From Nephrocerus scutellatus (taxonomy: Eukaryota > Arthropoda > Insecta > Diptera > Pipunculidae): a stretch of DNA of 64,000 nucleotides. The position numbers and the translations under genes were made by a program. This document shows positions 1 to 10,951 of this stretch, one piece after another. The notes under the pieces were generated by a model. The model did no database searches. It saw only the letters and a program-made list of their open reading frames with translations, and was not told the origin of the DNA. The DNA lies in NCBI GenBank assembly GCA_947095585.1, contig OX352761.1, positions 130,478,277 through 130,542,276 on the forward strand, in the 5' to 3' direction. Position 1 is the stretch's first letter. Every line of letters begins with the position of its first letter.

Positions 1-164
1 GAATTTTTTTTCTCGGTCTCAATTGAAATTAAACGTTGTTGGTTTGAATACTTCTCCATATTCTTAAATCGCGTGGTCTGTACGTAACAAATGTAAAAAA
101 AATCACCGTACAACTCGTATTTACAAAATGGCTTCAAATTTAAATCTTGTTGGGACACCCTTTA
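1..164. other. Intergenic sequence, nothing recognised
   Basis: AT-rich sequence downstream of CAP-D2. No ORF, RNA or repeat was recognised before the family A repeat begins at about 165. Confidence 0.4.
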
Positions 165-475
165 TATTTTTCACACGCCCATATAAGAAAGTGACTGTTT
201 CATACACTATAAGCTAGCTTCGAAAGTAGCCGTTACACACACTAGTTGTGTTAACATAAAATACTCTTGTTATTTACTGCAGTCACAGCGAACACACATT
301 CCCAAAGTAATTTTGCATTGCGCATAGCCGGTTTAGCAGAACAACCGGGGTTTGGGCGTGTGAAAAATAACGTACATTACTCACAGAAAAGTGCTCATCG
401 TGCTTGTTAGATTATCGCACTCGCACGATGAACTCCACTTTCCTTGCTCGTTATGTAATATACTATATCGTCATA
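165..475 (+). repeat. Family A dispersed repeat with inner inverted ends, copy 1
   Basis: This copy matches 21060-21425 on the same strand and 29943-30260 on the opposite strand. The first ~200 bp are bounded by inverted ends, TTTCACACGCCCAT near 167 and GGGCGTGTGAAAAATA near 353. A shared tail of about 105 bp follows, ending near GTAATATACTATA. This organisation suggests a MITE-like non-autonomous DNA element, possibly nested in a larger repeat. No protein is encoded. Confidence 0.6.
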
Positions 476-493
476 AGCAAACGACCTCATTAT

Positions 494-835
494 TAAATTC
501 TCTATATTAACTTCCCTAGCCCGTGGCACGTCAGTCGGTATGTCGTGGAATCTTGCAATCAATTTTTAACCCACTTCCCAAAGCCCGATTTTATTGAAAT
601 TTTTCATGTGTATTTAATTATTATGTGAGGCCTTCGGGCCTAGTGGTACCCATATAAATATTTTTAAAATTAGCCCGATTTTCTTGAAATTTTATACACA
701 TTTGTATCTCCGATAGACAAACCTTTTTGTAAATTTGTTGGAGAGATCGGGCTCTGAGACCCGAATGGTTTGATTTTCTTCAAATCCTATTAGAGACTTT
801 ACATCTAAATTTTTATGGTTTGTTTTTATTTTCTT
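494..835 (+). repeat. Family B dispersed repeat (AAATTCTC ends)
   Basis: This is the leftmost copy of the commonest repeat in the window. It begins AAATTCTCTATATTAACTT. It then carries the family landmarks: a GTGGAATCTTG-like box, ATTTTTAACCCACTTCC, AAAGCCCGATTTTATTG, and ACACAT-GTATCTCCG variants, and ends near TTTTTATGGTTTGTTTTT. It is diverged and includes an internal duplication of the CCCGATTTT segment. Other copies are listed separately. Confidence 0.6.
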
Positions 836-987
836 TTTTAATCGTTGGTTACTCGATTCCAATCAAATTAAGTTACTGCTACCAAAACAAATTGTATGGA
901 ACCAATTCGATTGGGACAAGTAACGTGCTATCAGTTCATTAAAGAACGGGGGAAGAAAACACCTTTTTAAACTAATAATTTTACATT

Positions 988-993
988 TTTATT
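988..993 (-). terminator. Candidate poly(A) signal of CAP-D2
   Basis: On the minus strand this reads AATAAA, about 90 nt past the CAP-D2 stop codon at 1081. It is the nearest canonical signal, but no cleavage site can be confirmed from sequence alone. Confidence 0.45.
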
Positions 994-1080
994 TGAAACC
1001 ATTTAGTTTAATTTTCGTATAAAAAGCCATCAAAAAATGTTGGTAATACTTTTTCGGCTACACCGCTGCTCTCTGTTTGC

Positions 1081-4000
1081 CTATTTTCGATTACTACGAC
1101 CTCGTTTCCTTTGAGGAATCTCTTCTTCAGAACTTGTGGAATCCTGAATAATTTTTTGTGTGTTACGATTATTTTGTTTTGGACGATTTTGTTTACTAGA
1201 CGATGGCTGGGTTTTGGTTATGGCTTGGTTTTCTTCCGAAGATGATGATGATGATGTTGCGTTATTTTGCTTTCGCTGGTTATTTATTTTAGAGCGAGAT
1301 TTTTTTGCCATGTCTTCGAAAACTGCATCATTGCTATCATCTGATTCAGAAGAGGAAACATCAGCTTTTTTACCAGATCGCGATGATTTTTGCTTTGTCT
1401 TTGACTTTTTTGTGTGCTTTGACGTGTGTTTGATTCGTTTATTTTTATTTGTAGTCGATGAATTTTCTGGAACGGTGTCCGTACCGCTTCCACCACCGCT
1501 TGGCTCGATTACATCCCTTACCTCAAGGCACTCATTAATTCTATTTTCAAACTCCGTGATGACTGCCTTTAATTCGGGTTTCGCCAATTTTGATGTGTTT
1601 GAAATGATCAATTTAAATGACTGATAGACTTCGTCTACCTGCACCTTATCCTTGAAGTGCTGTATGTTGTCGGTGAGTTTCTTTATTGTTTTCTCATTGT
1701 AGTTCAATAGACTAAGACAGTATGCAATGTCACGCCACTGACGTTCCTCATTTGTGACTCGAAATCGAAGGCACAGTTTCTCCACAAGACTCTCAACTTG
1801 GCGATCCTTTTGAATAAGGCCAAGAATATAACGCATTATAATGCGATATTTCTCTTCTTCAATTTTAAGATTTATGTCGCTTAGTTTGGAAATTATATCA
1901 GGCAATACATTGTACAGGATGTTTGATTTATTTGCAATCTCTTTAAAGAACTGCTGCGTGATATTCTTAATTTCGTCGTGCGGGTCAACAATGCACATTG
2001 CCAAATCGGCTATTTGGCCCTTAACGCGAATCATTTCGTGTAGTATGAGGTGGCTTAACATTTTAACTGCAGTCAGCCGTAGTTCATCGTTTTTATCATG
2101 TAGCGTCGAATAAAAATGACCTGTCCACGGTTCTATGATGTTCGGGAAACGAAATGTAAGGTCCGACAGGCCAACGACGATGTTGCACTTGATTTTAATA
2201 TTTTTTGTTAAATTTAAAATGTTCATTAGAAATGGCATGTTAGCTTCGCAGAATTTCGCTGATACTGACATGAATCGAATTAGTGTCAAAGTTGCGGATT
2301 GCTGTAAATTTGCATCTTTGTACTTTGCTGGGTGCTTGCAAATGTCCATCACGTATTTGTATAATTTCGAAAACAGCGCATCATCTGCGTAGAGCAGAAC
2401 GTCTTCGCAGATGTGATTAATTAATTCGGCAATGCTGTCTTCAGCTGTGGCACCAACCAAGTCCTCGTCGGGCTGTTGTTAAAGTTAAGAAAATTCAAAA
2501 TATATGTAGGTTGAGAAACATTTTGGGAACAAACTTACCTCTTGTTGTGGCTCAGCGGCATTTCCCATTAAACGCTTAAGTGATTCTGTTGCAGACATAT
2601 TTAAATTCGTCGTTTTACGCTTTGTTTGATTGAAGGCATTTTTCTTTTTTTCTGCGTTTTTCTTTTCCTCAGTCAACTCTTGGCGATACTTCATGTTGTT
2701 GTACACATCTATGTCAAGGAATATCATTTCTTTCATTGTCATAAATCCAATAGTGAAAAGGAACCTTGTGATAAGAAACACGGGCATAGTTATGCCCGCT
2801 GGCGACTCATCGTCTCCAATTGTACTCGTCGGTTGACTTGCCGCTATTTCCGATTTTTGTGTCGCTTGCGATGCTCGAATTTCGGCGATTTTCACAGAGA
2901 AAGCTTTAAATTTGTTTGACAAACCAACTACAATATTCTGGCAAATAATATCAGGTGTCTGACATAGATGGTAAAAAAACTCAATAGTCTTCATTGTCAA
3001 TTTGTCGAAATCGGGTGTTCGCGGTTGAAAAAAGAACTTTTGAAAATAGCTCGCCACTTTCTGCACAATTGCAGAGTCTACCTCGTATCTTTTGTAGAAT
3101 TTAGTGTTGGCACTATAATCGATAGAATTCAATAAAAATTCTAAGCAGCTTGTGTATATACGAGGATCACGCTTAGCACGATCCGAAAAAGCAATTGACT
3201 CAATTATATTAATGTTGGCAGATGCTATCGACGACTTGGCATTCGACGACATAATAAGAAGTTGAAGGGCCTGTCTAGATTCATTTGCTGTCGTCCCTTC
3301 AAGCTTCAAAGTAAAACGTTCAAAAAGAACCTGAATAATCTGGGCATCTATATCATCACTTTCCACCCATTCACGAACTAGACATTCCATCGCTGTGTAG
3401 TGTCCATAATCTAAGCCTTCAAGGAATATAGATAAGTTATGAACAACTTTAACCGCATGCGCTCTATAAAAACAAAATTTTATTGTCATTTTGTTACATA
3501 GTGATGGTATTAAAGCGAACAAAAAAAAAAAAACTCGCACATACCTTCCAGTTTCGTCGGTGGTAAAAAGGACCTTCTTGTACGCGTTTGAAACAGCATC
3601 TCGCTTCTCCTTGTCAGTGGACCAAACCAAATATAACATTTGACGCATTCCGCATTCTGTGCCTTTGATACCGAATAGAAAGCCGGTGGTGAAGAGATCG
3701 ACAGCTTCGAAAACATCAGAGTTCGTCTTTGAAAGAAGCATCTCTTGAATTTTTGGTACAGCTTTTGTAATTACCTTTGAGAATTCAATAGAGTCCTGTA
3801 AGAACTGGACGGTTTTTATCTGTGTTCCAAGTTCTTCGTTCTACACAAGCATACAAGTTTACACAAATTCTTTTAAGTAACAATTTCGTTAATAAACTAA
3901 ACGCAGAAACTTACGCTGTCTTTGCAGCCATTTGCAAGAAACATGTACGACTTAAGCAAAGCCATATAGTAGGCACATTGCTCTTCCAGTTTCAGTGTGT

Positions 4001-5885
4001 GCCTTAAATCGTTTTTAAATTATTCCAAATTTCCATGTATAATTGTTTAACTATACCTTAACTCAGAGTTTCCAGCAACATAATCTGCCTTGCGCACTAA
4101 TCCCACCGCCTCTTTGTATTTTTTCTCAAGCAATAGACCTGAAATTCTTTGCACAAGATCTTCGTAATTTTCCTGTGTTTCGTGTATCTCTTGTGTGCCT
4201 TAAAATTGAGTCTGATTATTCGAAAATATTTCTTTATAAATTTTAAATTAGTACATTGTGATAAACTTTGCTCTATAAAAGGAAATAGGTCGGGAATAAC
4301 AGTGTTCCACTGTTCTTCTATTTGCTCGGCTTTTTTGCGCTCCTCGGCGAGCACTTCACCAAGTTTTTCCATTTTTTCACATTCCTCAGCATGTTTTTTG
4401 ATCAATTCAGGAAGCGTTAATTTTGCTGCAAACGGATTTCTCTCGAGAAACGACTTAATTAAAACAACGGCGTGCTTGCGTACACTTGAAGTTTTATCTT
4501 CGAGTCTCTCAACTGTTTCGCATAGCACTTTCGGCTGAAAAGACAATGGCACAGCATTTTCCTCTTTCATATGATTCCAAATTTGAAGCACCTTTCCGCG
4601 TACGTGAGCAGACACATCATTGATATGTTCCAACAAATTTTCTAAAAATTCATTTCGTGCCTCCTTCAGTTCATCCGATAAATCCTCTGATGTAAGTTCT
4701 CCAACGATAGCGTCACCCATAATCTGCAGTATACAGTTGCGTAAAACATGTGATTCACAATTTAAAAGTTCATCTCCAAGTGTTGAGAGGTGAGGTATCA
4801 TTAGTTTCGGAGCAACTTCGCTCAGTTCCATTAAAAAATTGGAAAAATTCCGAGATATCGCCGTATCTCCAGAGTCCATAGTCAGTGTATCGATGATATC
4901 ATTAATAAGAACCGAGAAAATACTTGAAATACCAAACTCTTCGTGCAGAAGATGTATGCCATTAGCTATTGGCAAAGCTGCATGCTCACTTGTCCGCAAG
5001 ATCTGCAAAATGCGTACAGGAAATGTGAGTGCATGATTATATCGCTTAATTGCCGTCCCAAATATTTGAAAGATTGTATCGCCAACATGTTTTTCTAATC
5101 GATGATGGTTAATTTCAAGAGTTCGGTAGCATATGTCACAAAGTAGGCTATAAGCAAAACGGAAGATTTTAGGTAAAATAAATAAAAGAGATTTATTTAT
5201 TATTATGTACTTAACAAAATTTTCTTCAGGCAGTGGAGGACTCCAGAGTTTTTCTAGTGATAGCTGCATTATATTAAAAAGCTGAACAAGGAACTTATAT
5301 CTCTTTTGATCCCAATCGGGGTACGCCTCCAGTGAATCTGCTTGCTTGCCTCGTTTTTTTTGTTGTTGATTCTGTTGCTGGGCACGCAGCGCTATGTTAT
5401 CAATAGACTTTACGATGTTTATGAACAGGAACATTGTCATCTTCGTAAGATTCAAGTAAGAATTGCGATCGCTTATGCTAGATGAATCACTTGCACTAAG
5501 GTTTGGCCCAAGCTTCTGGCCCAGTTTATCCACCGTTAGGAAGAGTAAGTCAAAGCTACGCATAAGTTGTTGAATAGAATCGCTAGAAGCATTTTCAATC
5601 ACGGAAAAAAACGTATCAAAATGATCAAACAGAAAGAAGGGATCGCCGCCACTGATGGCTTGTCTGCATGCTGAAAATAAATGTATTAATAATAATTGTA
5701 ATAGTAAGACCGACATTAAATGAAAATTAAATCGAAAACTTAGCGTCTATTGACTTGCAGCAAAATTTACCTTTTAGTTTTTCTGGAATTTCTGAAAAAC
5801 TATATACATGTTTAACATAATAATTATCTCCTTCAGAATTTAACAAATCTGAGTTTGAACATGGTAAATTAAATTGAAAGTTCAT
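1081..5885 (-). CDS. CAP-D2: Condensin complex subunit 1 (CAP-D2/NCAPD2), 8 coding exons
   Basis: HEAT-repeat subunit of condensin I, which compacts mitotic chromosomes together with SMC2/SMC4, CAP-H and CAP-G. Exons read from the sequence, in transcript order: 5885-5771, 5670-5211, 5147-4255, 4198-4057, 4002-3915, 3840-3545, 3463-2539, 2472-1081. Every intron is GT-AG, phases join without a break, and the product is 1,436 residues, close to the ~1,400 usual for the family. The start Met (MNFQFNLPCSN) matches the conserved condensin amino end; the TTG further upstream is only open frame. The N-terminal condensin region lies in exons 1-3. The Cnd1 domain is in the last exon at roughly residues 1065-1165 (NIVVGLSDLTFRFPN). 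The last ~140 residues are a low-complexity Ser/Lys/Glu-rich tail with basic clusters, likely a nuclear-targeting and phosphorylation region. No disruption is seen. Confidence 0.95.
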
Positions 5886-6003
5886 ATTTAAATACAAAGA
5901 TTTTAACGCGCTTTTCTTATTGAGATTCTCTGTTGTTTTCAAACAAAATATAGCAGAAAAGCCATCAACCGTCAAATTAAATTGAAAATGTTTGACAACT
6001 GAT
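5886..6003. promoter_or_regulatory. Putative divergent promoter region between CAP-D2 and a plus-strand ORF
   Basis: Only 118 bp separate the CAP-D2 start codon (5885, minus) from the first ATG of the plus-strand spliced ORF at 6004. The sequence is AT-rich with no obvious TATA box. CAP-D2's frame stays open upstream of its Met but contains no earlier ATG. A promoter must lie in or near this gap. Calling it bidirectional depends on the neighbouring ORF being real. Confidence 0.35.
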
Positions 6004-6401
6004 ATGTACGAAATGCGCCATTTTATTGAACGAGTCTACACTACGAAACTTTGTTGCAGGCAAGCTAATGGTAAGTTATTCTGAATGTTGAAATTTTGAT
6101 GATTGTATTAAGTCGTTTTTTGTTTGTTTTAGAAATGGGCTCGAGCTTAGATTTTTTCTCGAAAAAACGAACACGAAAGACAAGAATCTTTTGTTTACAT
6201 TGTTTTTTTGCATGTGTTGTTGTTGTAGTTAATGAAAAGAGCGGTAAATCTGCTCATCTCATAATTACAAGATCTGTTATAGGGGAAATCCGATCTACCG
6301 TAGATTGGTTTTTTAGAGTAAACGATCAACTTGACAGCCAAAAAATCAATCTGCGACAGTTTTTTTTTAAAAAAACACGACATAAGTTGAACCCGGTTTA
6401 A
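6004..6401 (+). CDS. Doubtful two-exon ORF, unknown function
   Basis: I do not recognise this product. Exon 6004-6070 opens with ATG and ends at a strong donor (AATG|GTAAGTT). A 62-bp intron ends in a good pyrimidine tract and acceptor (TTTGTTTTAG), and exon 6133-6401 continues in frame to a stop, giving 111 residues. Residues 1-35 (starting MYEMRHFIERVYTT) look like unique sequence. From about 6150 on, the frame runs through a dispersed repeat whose second copy lies at about 17750-17910 on the other strand, so the C-terminal two thirds are probably repeat-derived. It contains a hydrophobic stretch, CFFACVVVVV. It may be a truncated old gene, a young orphan, or the 5' noncoding part of another transcript. 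It lies head-to-head with CAP-D2. Confidence 0.3.
6150..6380 (+). repeat. Family E dispersed repeat, copy 1
   Basis: Shares blocks such as CGAACACGAAAG, ATCTTTTGTTTACAT, TTGCATGTG-TGTTGTTGT and CAACTTGACAGCCAAAAAA with the reverse complement of about 17750-17910. The two copies are clearly homologous though diverged. No coding capacity of its own and no terminal repeats were identified. Confidence 0.55.
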
Positions 6402-7031
6402 CCACAAAGAGCTTTTGTTTGTTGTTAAACAAAAACAAACATATGTTCTCTGACACATCTTTTTAGTCAATTCGAGTTCAAAATTGGAAAGAAAATTTAT
6501 AGAAATTTTTAAATTACTTTTACAATAAAATGCAATATCGTATACAACGATTAAAGTGGTTCGAAATAGTTATTATATTATTTTGGTAAGCATTTCGATA
6601 ATAGTTCTCGTATGTAATGTGCGTTTATAAATATTGCTCCCGTGTCATTGGTGCTAACACACTTTAATGCTTATAAATAATCAAGTGTGCTCGCATCCAT
6701 GACACTTTTTTCTTTATAAATATTGCGTGTGTAAGCACCCGGTGCTAACACACATTGCCCCATGTATTTAGATGGGGCAGATATTTAGCCCAGCCGGTAT
6801 ATTGAATAGGTGCCGGTAATTAGAACACTTGTGCGATTTTAGAGTTCCATACACCAATAAAACTTTGTTTTCATGGAGTAATAAATGTCTATTGTTGATT
6901 TATATATTGTTAGTAATAAAATTACTCTTGTTCTTTTACTTTCCACTGAAACTGACATTTCATGACACAAATAATATTTATACTCGGTGCTAGCAACCAT
7001 AAGTCAATAACACAGCTGAAAAAGGAAGTAG
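6402..7031. other. Intergenic, short repeated motifs
   Basis: AT-rich. At 6625-6770 the motifs TTTATAAATATTG and GGTGCTAACACAC each occur twice, about 110 bp apart, indicating a small decayed duplication. Nothing else is recognised. Confidence 0.35.
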
Positions 7032-7238
7032 TCCACAGACATTTTTGACATCGCCCATATTGCTCATTTTGTGCAATACATAAAATTAATGCTTAAAAGC
7101 GGGGCAAATGCTAATGCAGTGGTCAATTGTGGTTTCACTCCTTTACATTATGCTACATGCGAAGAGGAAATAAAACTATTGCTTGAAAAAGGAGCAGCTA
7201 TTGATATAAGAAATCGTTTCGGCTTATTTGTTATATAA
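7032..7238 (+). pseudogene. Orphan ankyrin-repeat fragment
   Basis: An open frame between a TAG at 7029 and a TAA at 7236 encodes about 68 residues covering the end of one ankyrin repeat and one nearly complete repeat. Visible hallmarks are IKLMLKSGANANAV, then GFTPLHYAT, then IKLLLEKGAAIDIRNRFG, at the usual ~33-residue spacing. The frame stops where the next repeat should begin, and no upstream exon joins convincingly. Ankyrin repeats mediate protein-protein contacts. This piece is too short to say which gene it came from. Options are a decayed host gene, a missed exon of a gene broken by the repeat insertions on both sides, or DNA acquired from a bacterium rich in ankyrin genes such as Wolbachia. 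Confidence 0.55.
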
Positions 7239-7623
7239 AAAACCACAATTGCTGCGTTGCTTTGGTAAAGCCGGCTTAGCTTTACAAAGCAACAGCTTTT
7301 GGCTTCAAATTTTCGATTCATTTTAATTGTTATGTGTGTTAAACAAAACACCGCCTTACGGTGAGCGCTATAACTAAAAAATGGCTTTAGTAATAAATCC
7401 TAAAAACTTTTTGAATTTATTTTCGGCTTTATGCTCATGCGATTGTTGTTGTAAGCCAAGCTGGATTAGCCAAAGCAATACAGCAAATAAAACAAAATCA
7501 TGTTATCGAATACTTTTTCTTAAGCTGTACGAAGATATCCTGAATGATAAGTACTTTTTAATTGAACAAACTCATGAGCCATTACCATCAGCTGTTCGTA
7601 ATCTATATATTAGCTGTATTTAA
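7239..7623. other. Intergenic; hairpin and possible short insertion
   Basis: Directly after the ankyrin fragment lies a hairpin: GTTGCTTTGGTAAAGC at 7256-7271 pairs with GCTTTACAAAGCAAC at 7279-7293. A related motif (AGCCAAGC..TTAGCCAAAGCAATA) recurs in inverted orientation near 7450-7480, so a ~240-bp MITE-like insertion is possible. An 80-codon ORF at 7381-7623 has no recognisable domain. Confidence 0.35.
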
Positions 7624-7760
7624 TTTGGAATCCGAATAAGGAATTCGATTGTCAAAACCAGCCAAACAGCAGGTTTTCAAATTTCAAAGAAGGAATTCGA
7701 CAGTGCAATTGTTGTTGTAATTCCTTATTCCTTGGCAATAAAATACGGCTATTATTTCCT
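7624..7760 (+). repeat. Family G MITE-like repeat, copy 1
   Basis: The inner part carries inverted ends, GAATAAGGAATT near 7631 and AATTCCTTATTCC near 7725. The whole stretch matches the reverse complement of the last 140 bases of the window, including the adjoining GGCAATAAAATACGGCTATTAT. It lies just upstream of Not10 and may overlap its promoter. Confidence 0.55.
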
Positions 7761-7836
7761 TTAATAATTTCTTTTTTGCCGAAGGATCGAAAAAACGAAA
7801 AGTGATGAATATTGGGCCATGTTCATATCATCAGAA

Positions 7837-10676
7837 ATGTCTTCGCCAGAAAAATCAAAATTAACCGAGAAAATTTTTAATTTAATCAACCAAGCACATC
7901 ATGAATTCAATATGTAAGCATAAAAAATATAACTCCTTTAGGAAATTAACATTTCTTGCCTTTTAGACAACAGTATGATAGTTGTTTGCAGAGTCTCAGC
8001 CAGTTGGAACTATCGATGGGAAGTAATTACAAGACGCAACACAACCGGGCAATTGTTGAATTCTTTAAATCGGAATGCAGATCTCACAATAAACTGTTGA
8101 AGTTTTTAGAAAGCACAGACTCGACCGATGTAAGCAAAAATCGTCACAAATTTAAAGTTTTCTCGTTTCGGAAGGTGTTGGTGAATACAATTCAAGTGCA
8201 TTTGCATTTAATACTTTAAATTGCACAATGCGAAAACTCAAATTTATTTTTCCATATCTTGCATTGATCAAAAGAATCAATGACTTCCTAATGCATTTTA
8301 GGGTGTATTGCCGTAGTATAGAATAAAATTTATCATGCGTACCGAAATTCTTCTCGTTTAGTCTTTGGATTAGGCCCCACCTCAAAAACATAATTTTGCC
8401 ATTATAACCAAATAACATAATGTAAAAATAAAAGGACTTTTATTACCCAGTTAATGAAGTTCTTATGCGTGATTTTATGGATTCTAAATTTTCCCTTCGT
8501 TAACGCAACACAAAAGTGAAATGGTCGCACTGAAGTTATTGGTAAAAGAGGAGGGAAAACAAAAGTTAATTTATTTACAGAAAATGATGAAATTATAAAG
8601 TTAGCGTAATAACGAAAATAGAAATATTTTTTTTATTATCATATTATGTAGTAATAATAAGAAAATGTAAGTATTTTGCTTTTTATGAGGTGTAGACTAT
8701 TCCAAAAGAATCCTTTTGAATTCACATATGTAATTGGTAGTGATATTTTTTCGTTTTAAGGTGGACAACTCCAAGTCAACAACCACTCGTTGTGCAGTTG
8801 TTGTCTATAATAAAGCTGTGATATACTATCACAAGCGAATGTACTTCACAGCCATCGAAATTTTGGCTCCGTTGGTAGAAAAGCTTGACGATTTAGACGA
8901 ACCAAATCTATCCAATATTGGTTTGTTAATGATCAGTTTACTGCTAGCAACTAATCAGCTTCAGAAGGCTCAAACATTTCTCGAAGCATTTCAAATACAT
9001 TTGAGTTTAAATACATTAAGTTTAGAGGATAATTCAACACAGGAAAGTGTAGCAAGTTTTGATGGTTTTCATCGAATGTTCAAACTGATGACAATGCTTA
9101 CGAATGTCTTAAACCGTAATCTAGTCATTATTCCGGATGATGGGGTAGGTTCTTCTGCTTTCATTGTGATATGATATGATATGATTTGTGATAAATAATT
9201 TTCTCTGTTTTCGTTATGATAGACAGCTGAATTTGCCGCATTAAAGGCCCGTCAGTATTATCTTATGAAGGACTTTCAAATGGCAGCAAAACAAATGATG
9301 AAGTTCTCCGCAAATAATTACACTGTAGAGTAGGAAACTGTTTTCTTTTTTACTGCGAGTAAATGTTAATTGTTATTTTATAACAAGTGTCATCATTTCA
9401 GAAACCATGGTGAAGATCTGGACACATGTATTGCCAATAATATGGGTATTATTCATTTACGTGTTCGTCACTATGCAATAGCAGCAACTTTTTTTCAAAA
9501 CGCCATTAATTTTGATAAAAAAATATCGTCCAGTTTACGTGATGCACCTTTGCATCATCTGAGCGCTCCGCGTTCACGGGAGGTGCTTTATAATTTGGGC
9601 ATTTCTATGTTACATTTGAAGAGGCCGAAAGAAGCATTTCAATGTTTCCTAATTCCACTAAAAACGTTTCATCGTAATCCTCGGTTATGGTACAGATTAG
9701 CTGAAGCCTGCATAATGGATCATGAAATGGTATGGTATGGCCAACGTATTTTTTTGTATATACTGCATTTCTAATTCGTTAGTTCTTTAGAAGCGTGCCG
9801 AGGAAGAAAGCAAACCGATTGTGGCATCAGTAATTTGCGTTGGAAGTCGAAGGAAATACATTTTGCAACCCACGCCTAAGCTGAAGTACCCGTACGGCAG
9901 TAAAATAGCTTTTTCATTTTGGTGACATATCTCATTATTACTGTTTTTTTTTAAATAACCCCAGGGAAGACGGTCAATCGGCTGCTATTCCAGACACAAA
10001 TCTAGAATTTGCATCTCTCTGTTTACGTAGTGCTCTTTTTCTGGTAAATTCATACAAAAGTCAGTTTACTGTATATTCGTGTAAAGAAAGTCCTGATACT
10101 CTGGCTTGGTTATCGGCTAGAGATGAGAACATTTGTAATCCGTCAATGCCAGTTTCCAAGGAATCGTTTGAAAATCTAACAGCAGCCATTTATGCTGCCT
10201 TTAGCTTTGTGTCACTTCGATTTGGACATTATGTAAAGGCACTGGAATATGCACAGTCTTTGGCAAAAATGGAAAATATATCCGATGCTCACAAGTTAGT
10301 TAGTGGTTAATATCAATCATTATTAAAGAAAATTGAATTGAGTTTTGTCCAACACTTTTTATCTAGAATGCTTGCTCACATGTACTCTGGCGAGGCTCTG
10401 GTTATGATGGACAAACCTTGCGAAGCAAAACCTTACCTCGAACCGACATTTATTACATCCCTAAATGCCTACGATTTTGAAACAAAAGATTGGCAGGTAA
10501 AATCAATTGACGCAGCTCAGTCGATTGTACGATACAATTTAGTCGTTGTAATGGTTCTCCAGGGAGAATATGAGTTAGCCAAATCGCTGTTGTCCACTTG
10601 CAACAATCCTGTTGTTGCGTCAAAAGTAGTCTCGCTAAAAACTTACTTGGAAATAAAATCGAAAGCAGCAGCATAA
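7837..10676 (+). CDS. Not10: CCR4-NOT complex subunit 10 (Not10/CNOT10), 8 coding exons
   Basis: TPR-type scaffold subunit of the CCR4-NOT deadenylase that, with Not11, docks on the Not1 N-terminus in cytoplasmic mRNA decay. Exons: 7837-7913, 7967-8129, 8761-9144, 9223-9329, 9402-9729, 9791-9891 (or -9899), 9965 (or 9970)-10294, 10367-10676. The product is about 600 residues, shorter than the vertebrate protein (~740). Family landmarks are HNRAIVEFFKSE in exon 2, VVYNKAVIYYHKRMYFTAIE in exon 3, IANNMGIIHLRVRHYAIAA in exon 5, and LEFASLCLRSALFL in exon 7. TPR-like helices run throughout. The exon 6/7 border is ambiguous: donor 9892 with acceptor 9964, or donor 9900 with acceptor 9969, both keep frame. 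An in-frame ATG at 7819 would add six residues, and an out-of-frame ATG at 7805 overlaps the start. Confidence 0.9.
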
Positions 10677-10843
10677 ACAGCTGACGTTATTTAGAAAACC
10701 AGCCTATAATTGTTAATACATTCTATTTTATTTTTTCAACTTCAAATCGGTTGTTTTCATAAAATGTTATAATTTTTATATTAAATTTGTAAGTATTTTA
10801 ATACATTTATCGTTTGTAATAGATCAGCCTATGACAAAATTAA

Positions 10844-10849
10844 AATAAA
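10844..10849 (+). terminator. Candidate poly(A) signal of Not10
   Basis: AATAAA lies 168 nt after the Not10 stop codon in AT-rich sequence, followed by TTTTATATATTTG. Position and sequence fit a 3' end. Confidence 0.5.
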
Positions 10850-10951
10850 TTTTATATATTTGTAATGTTTCTTATCATGCTATCAAAATTAAACTGGAGC
10901 TAATGGAAAATGGCGATGGACCTGAGGGACGTTAACTTTAACCTATTTATT

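Noticed and set aside
1160..1624. 154-codon plus-strand ORF
   Set aside because: It is the antisense shadow of the CAP-D2 low-complexity C-terminus.
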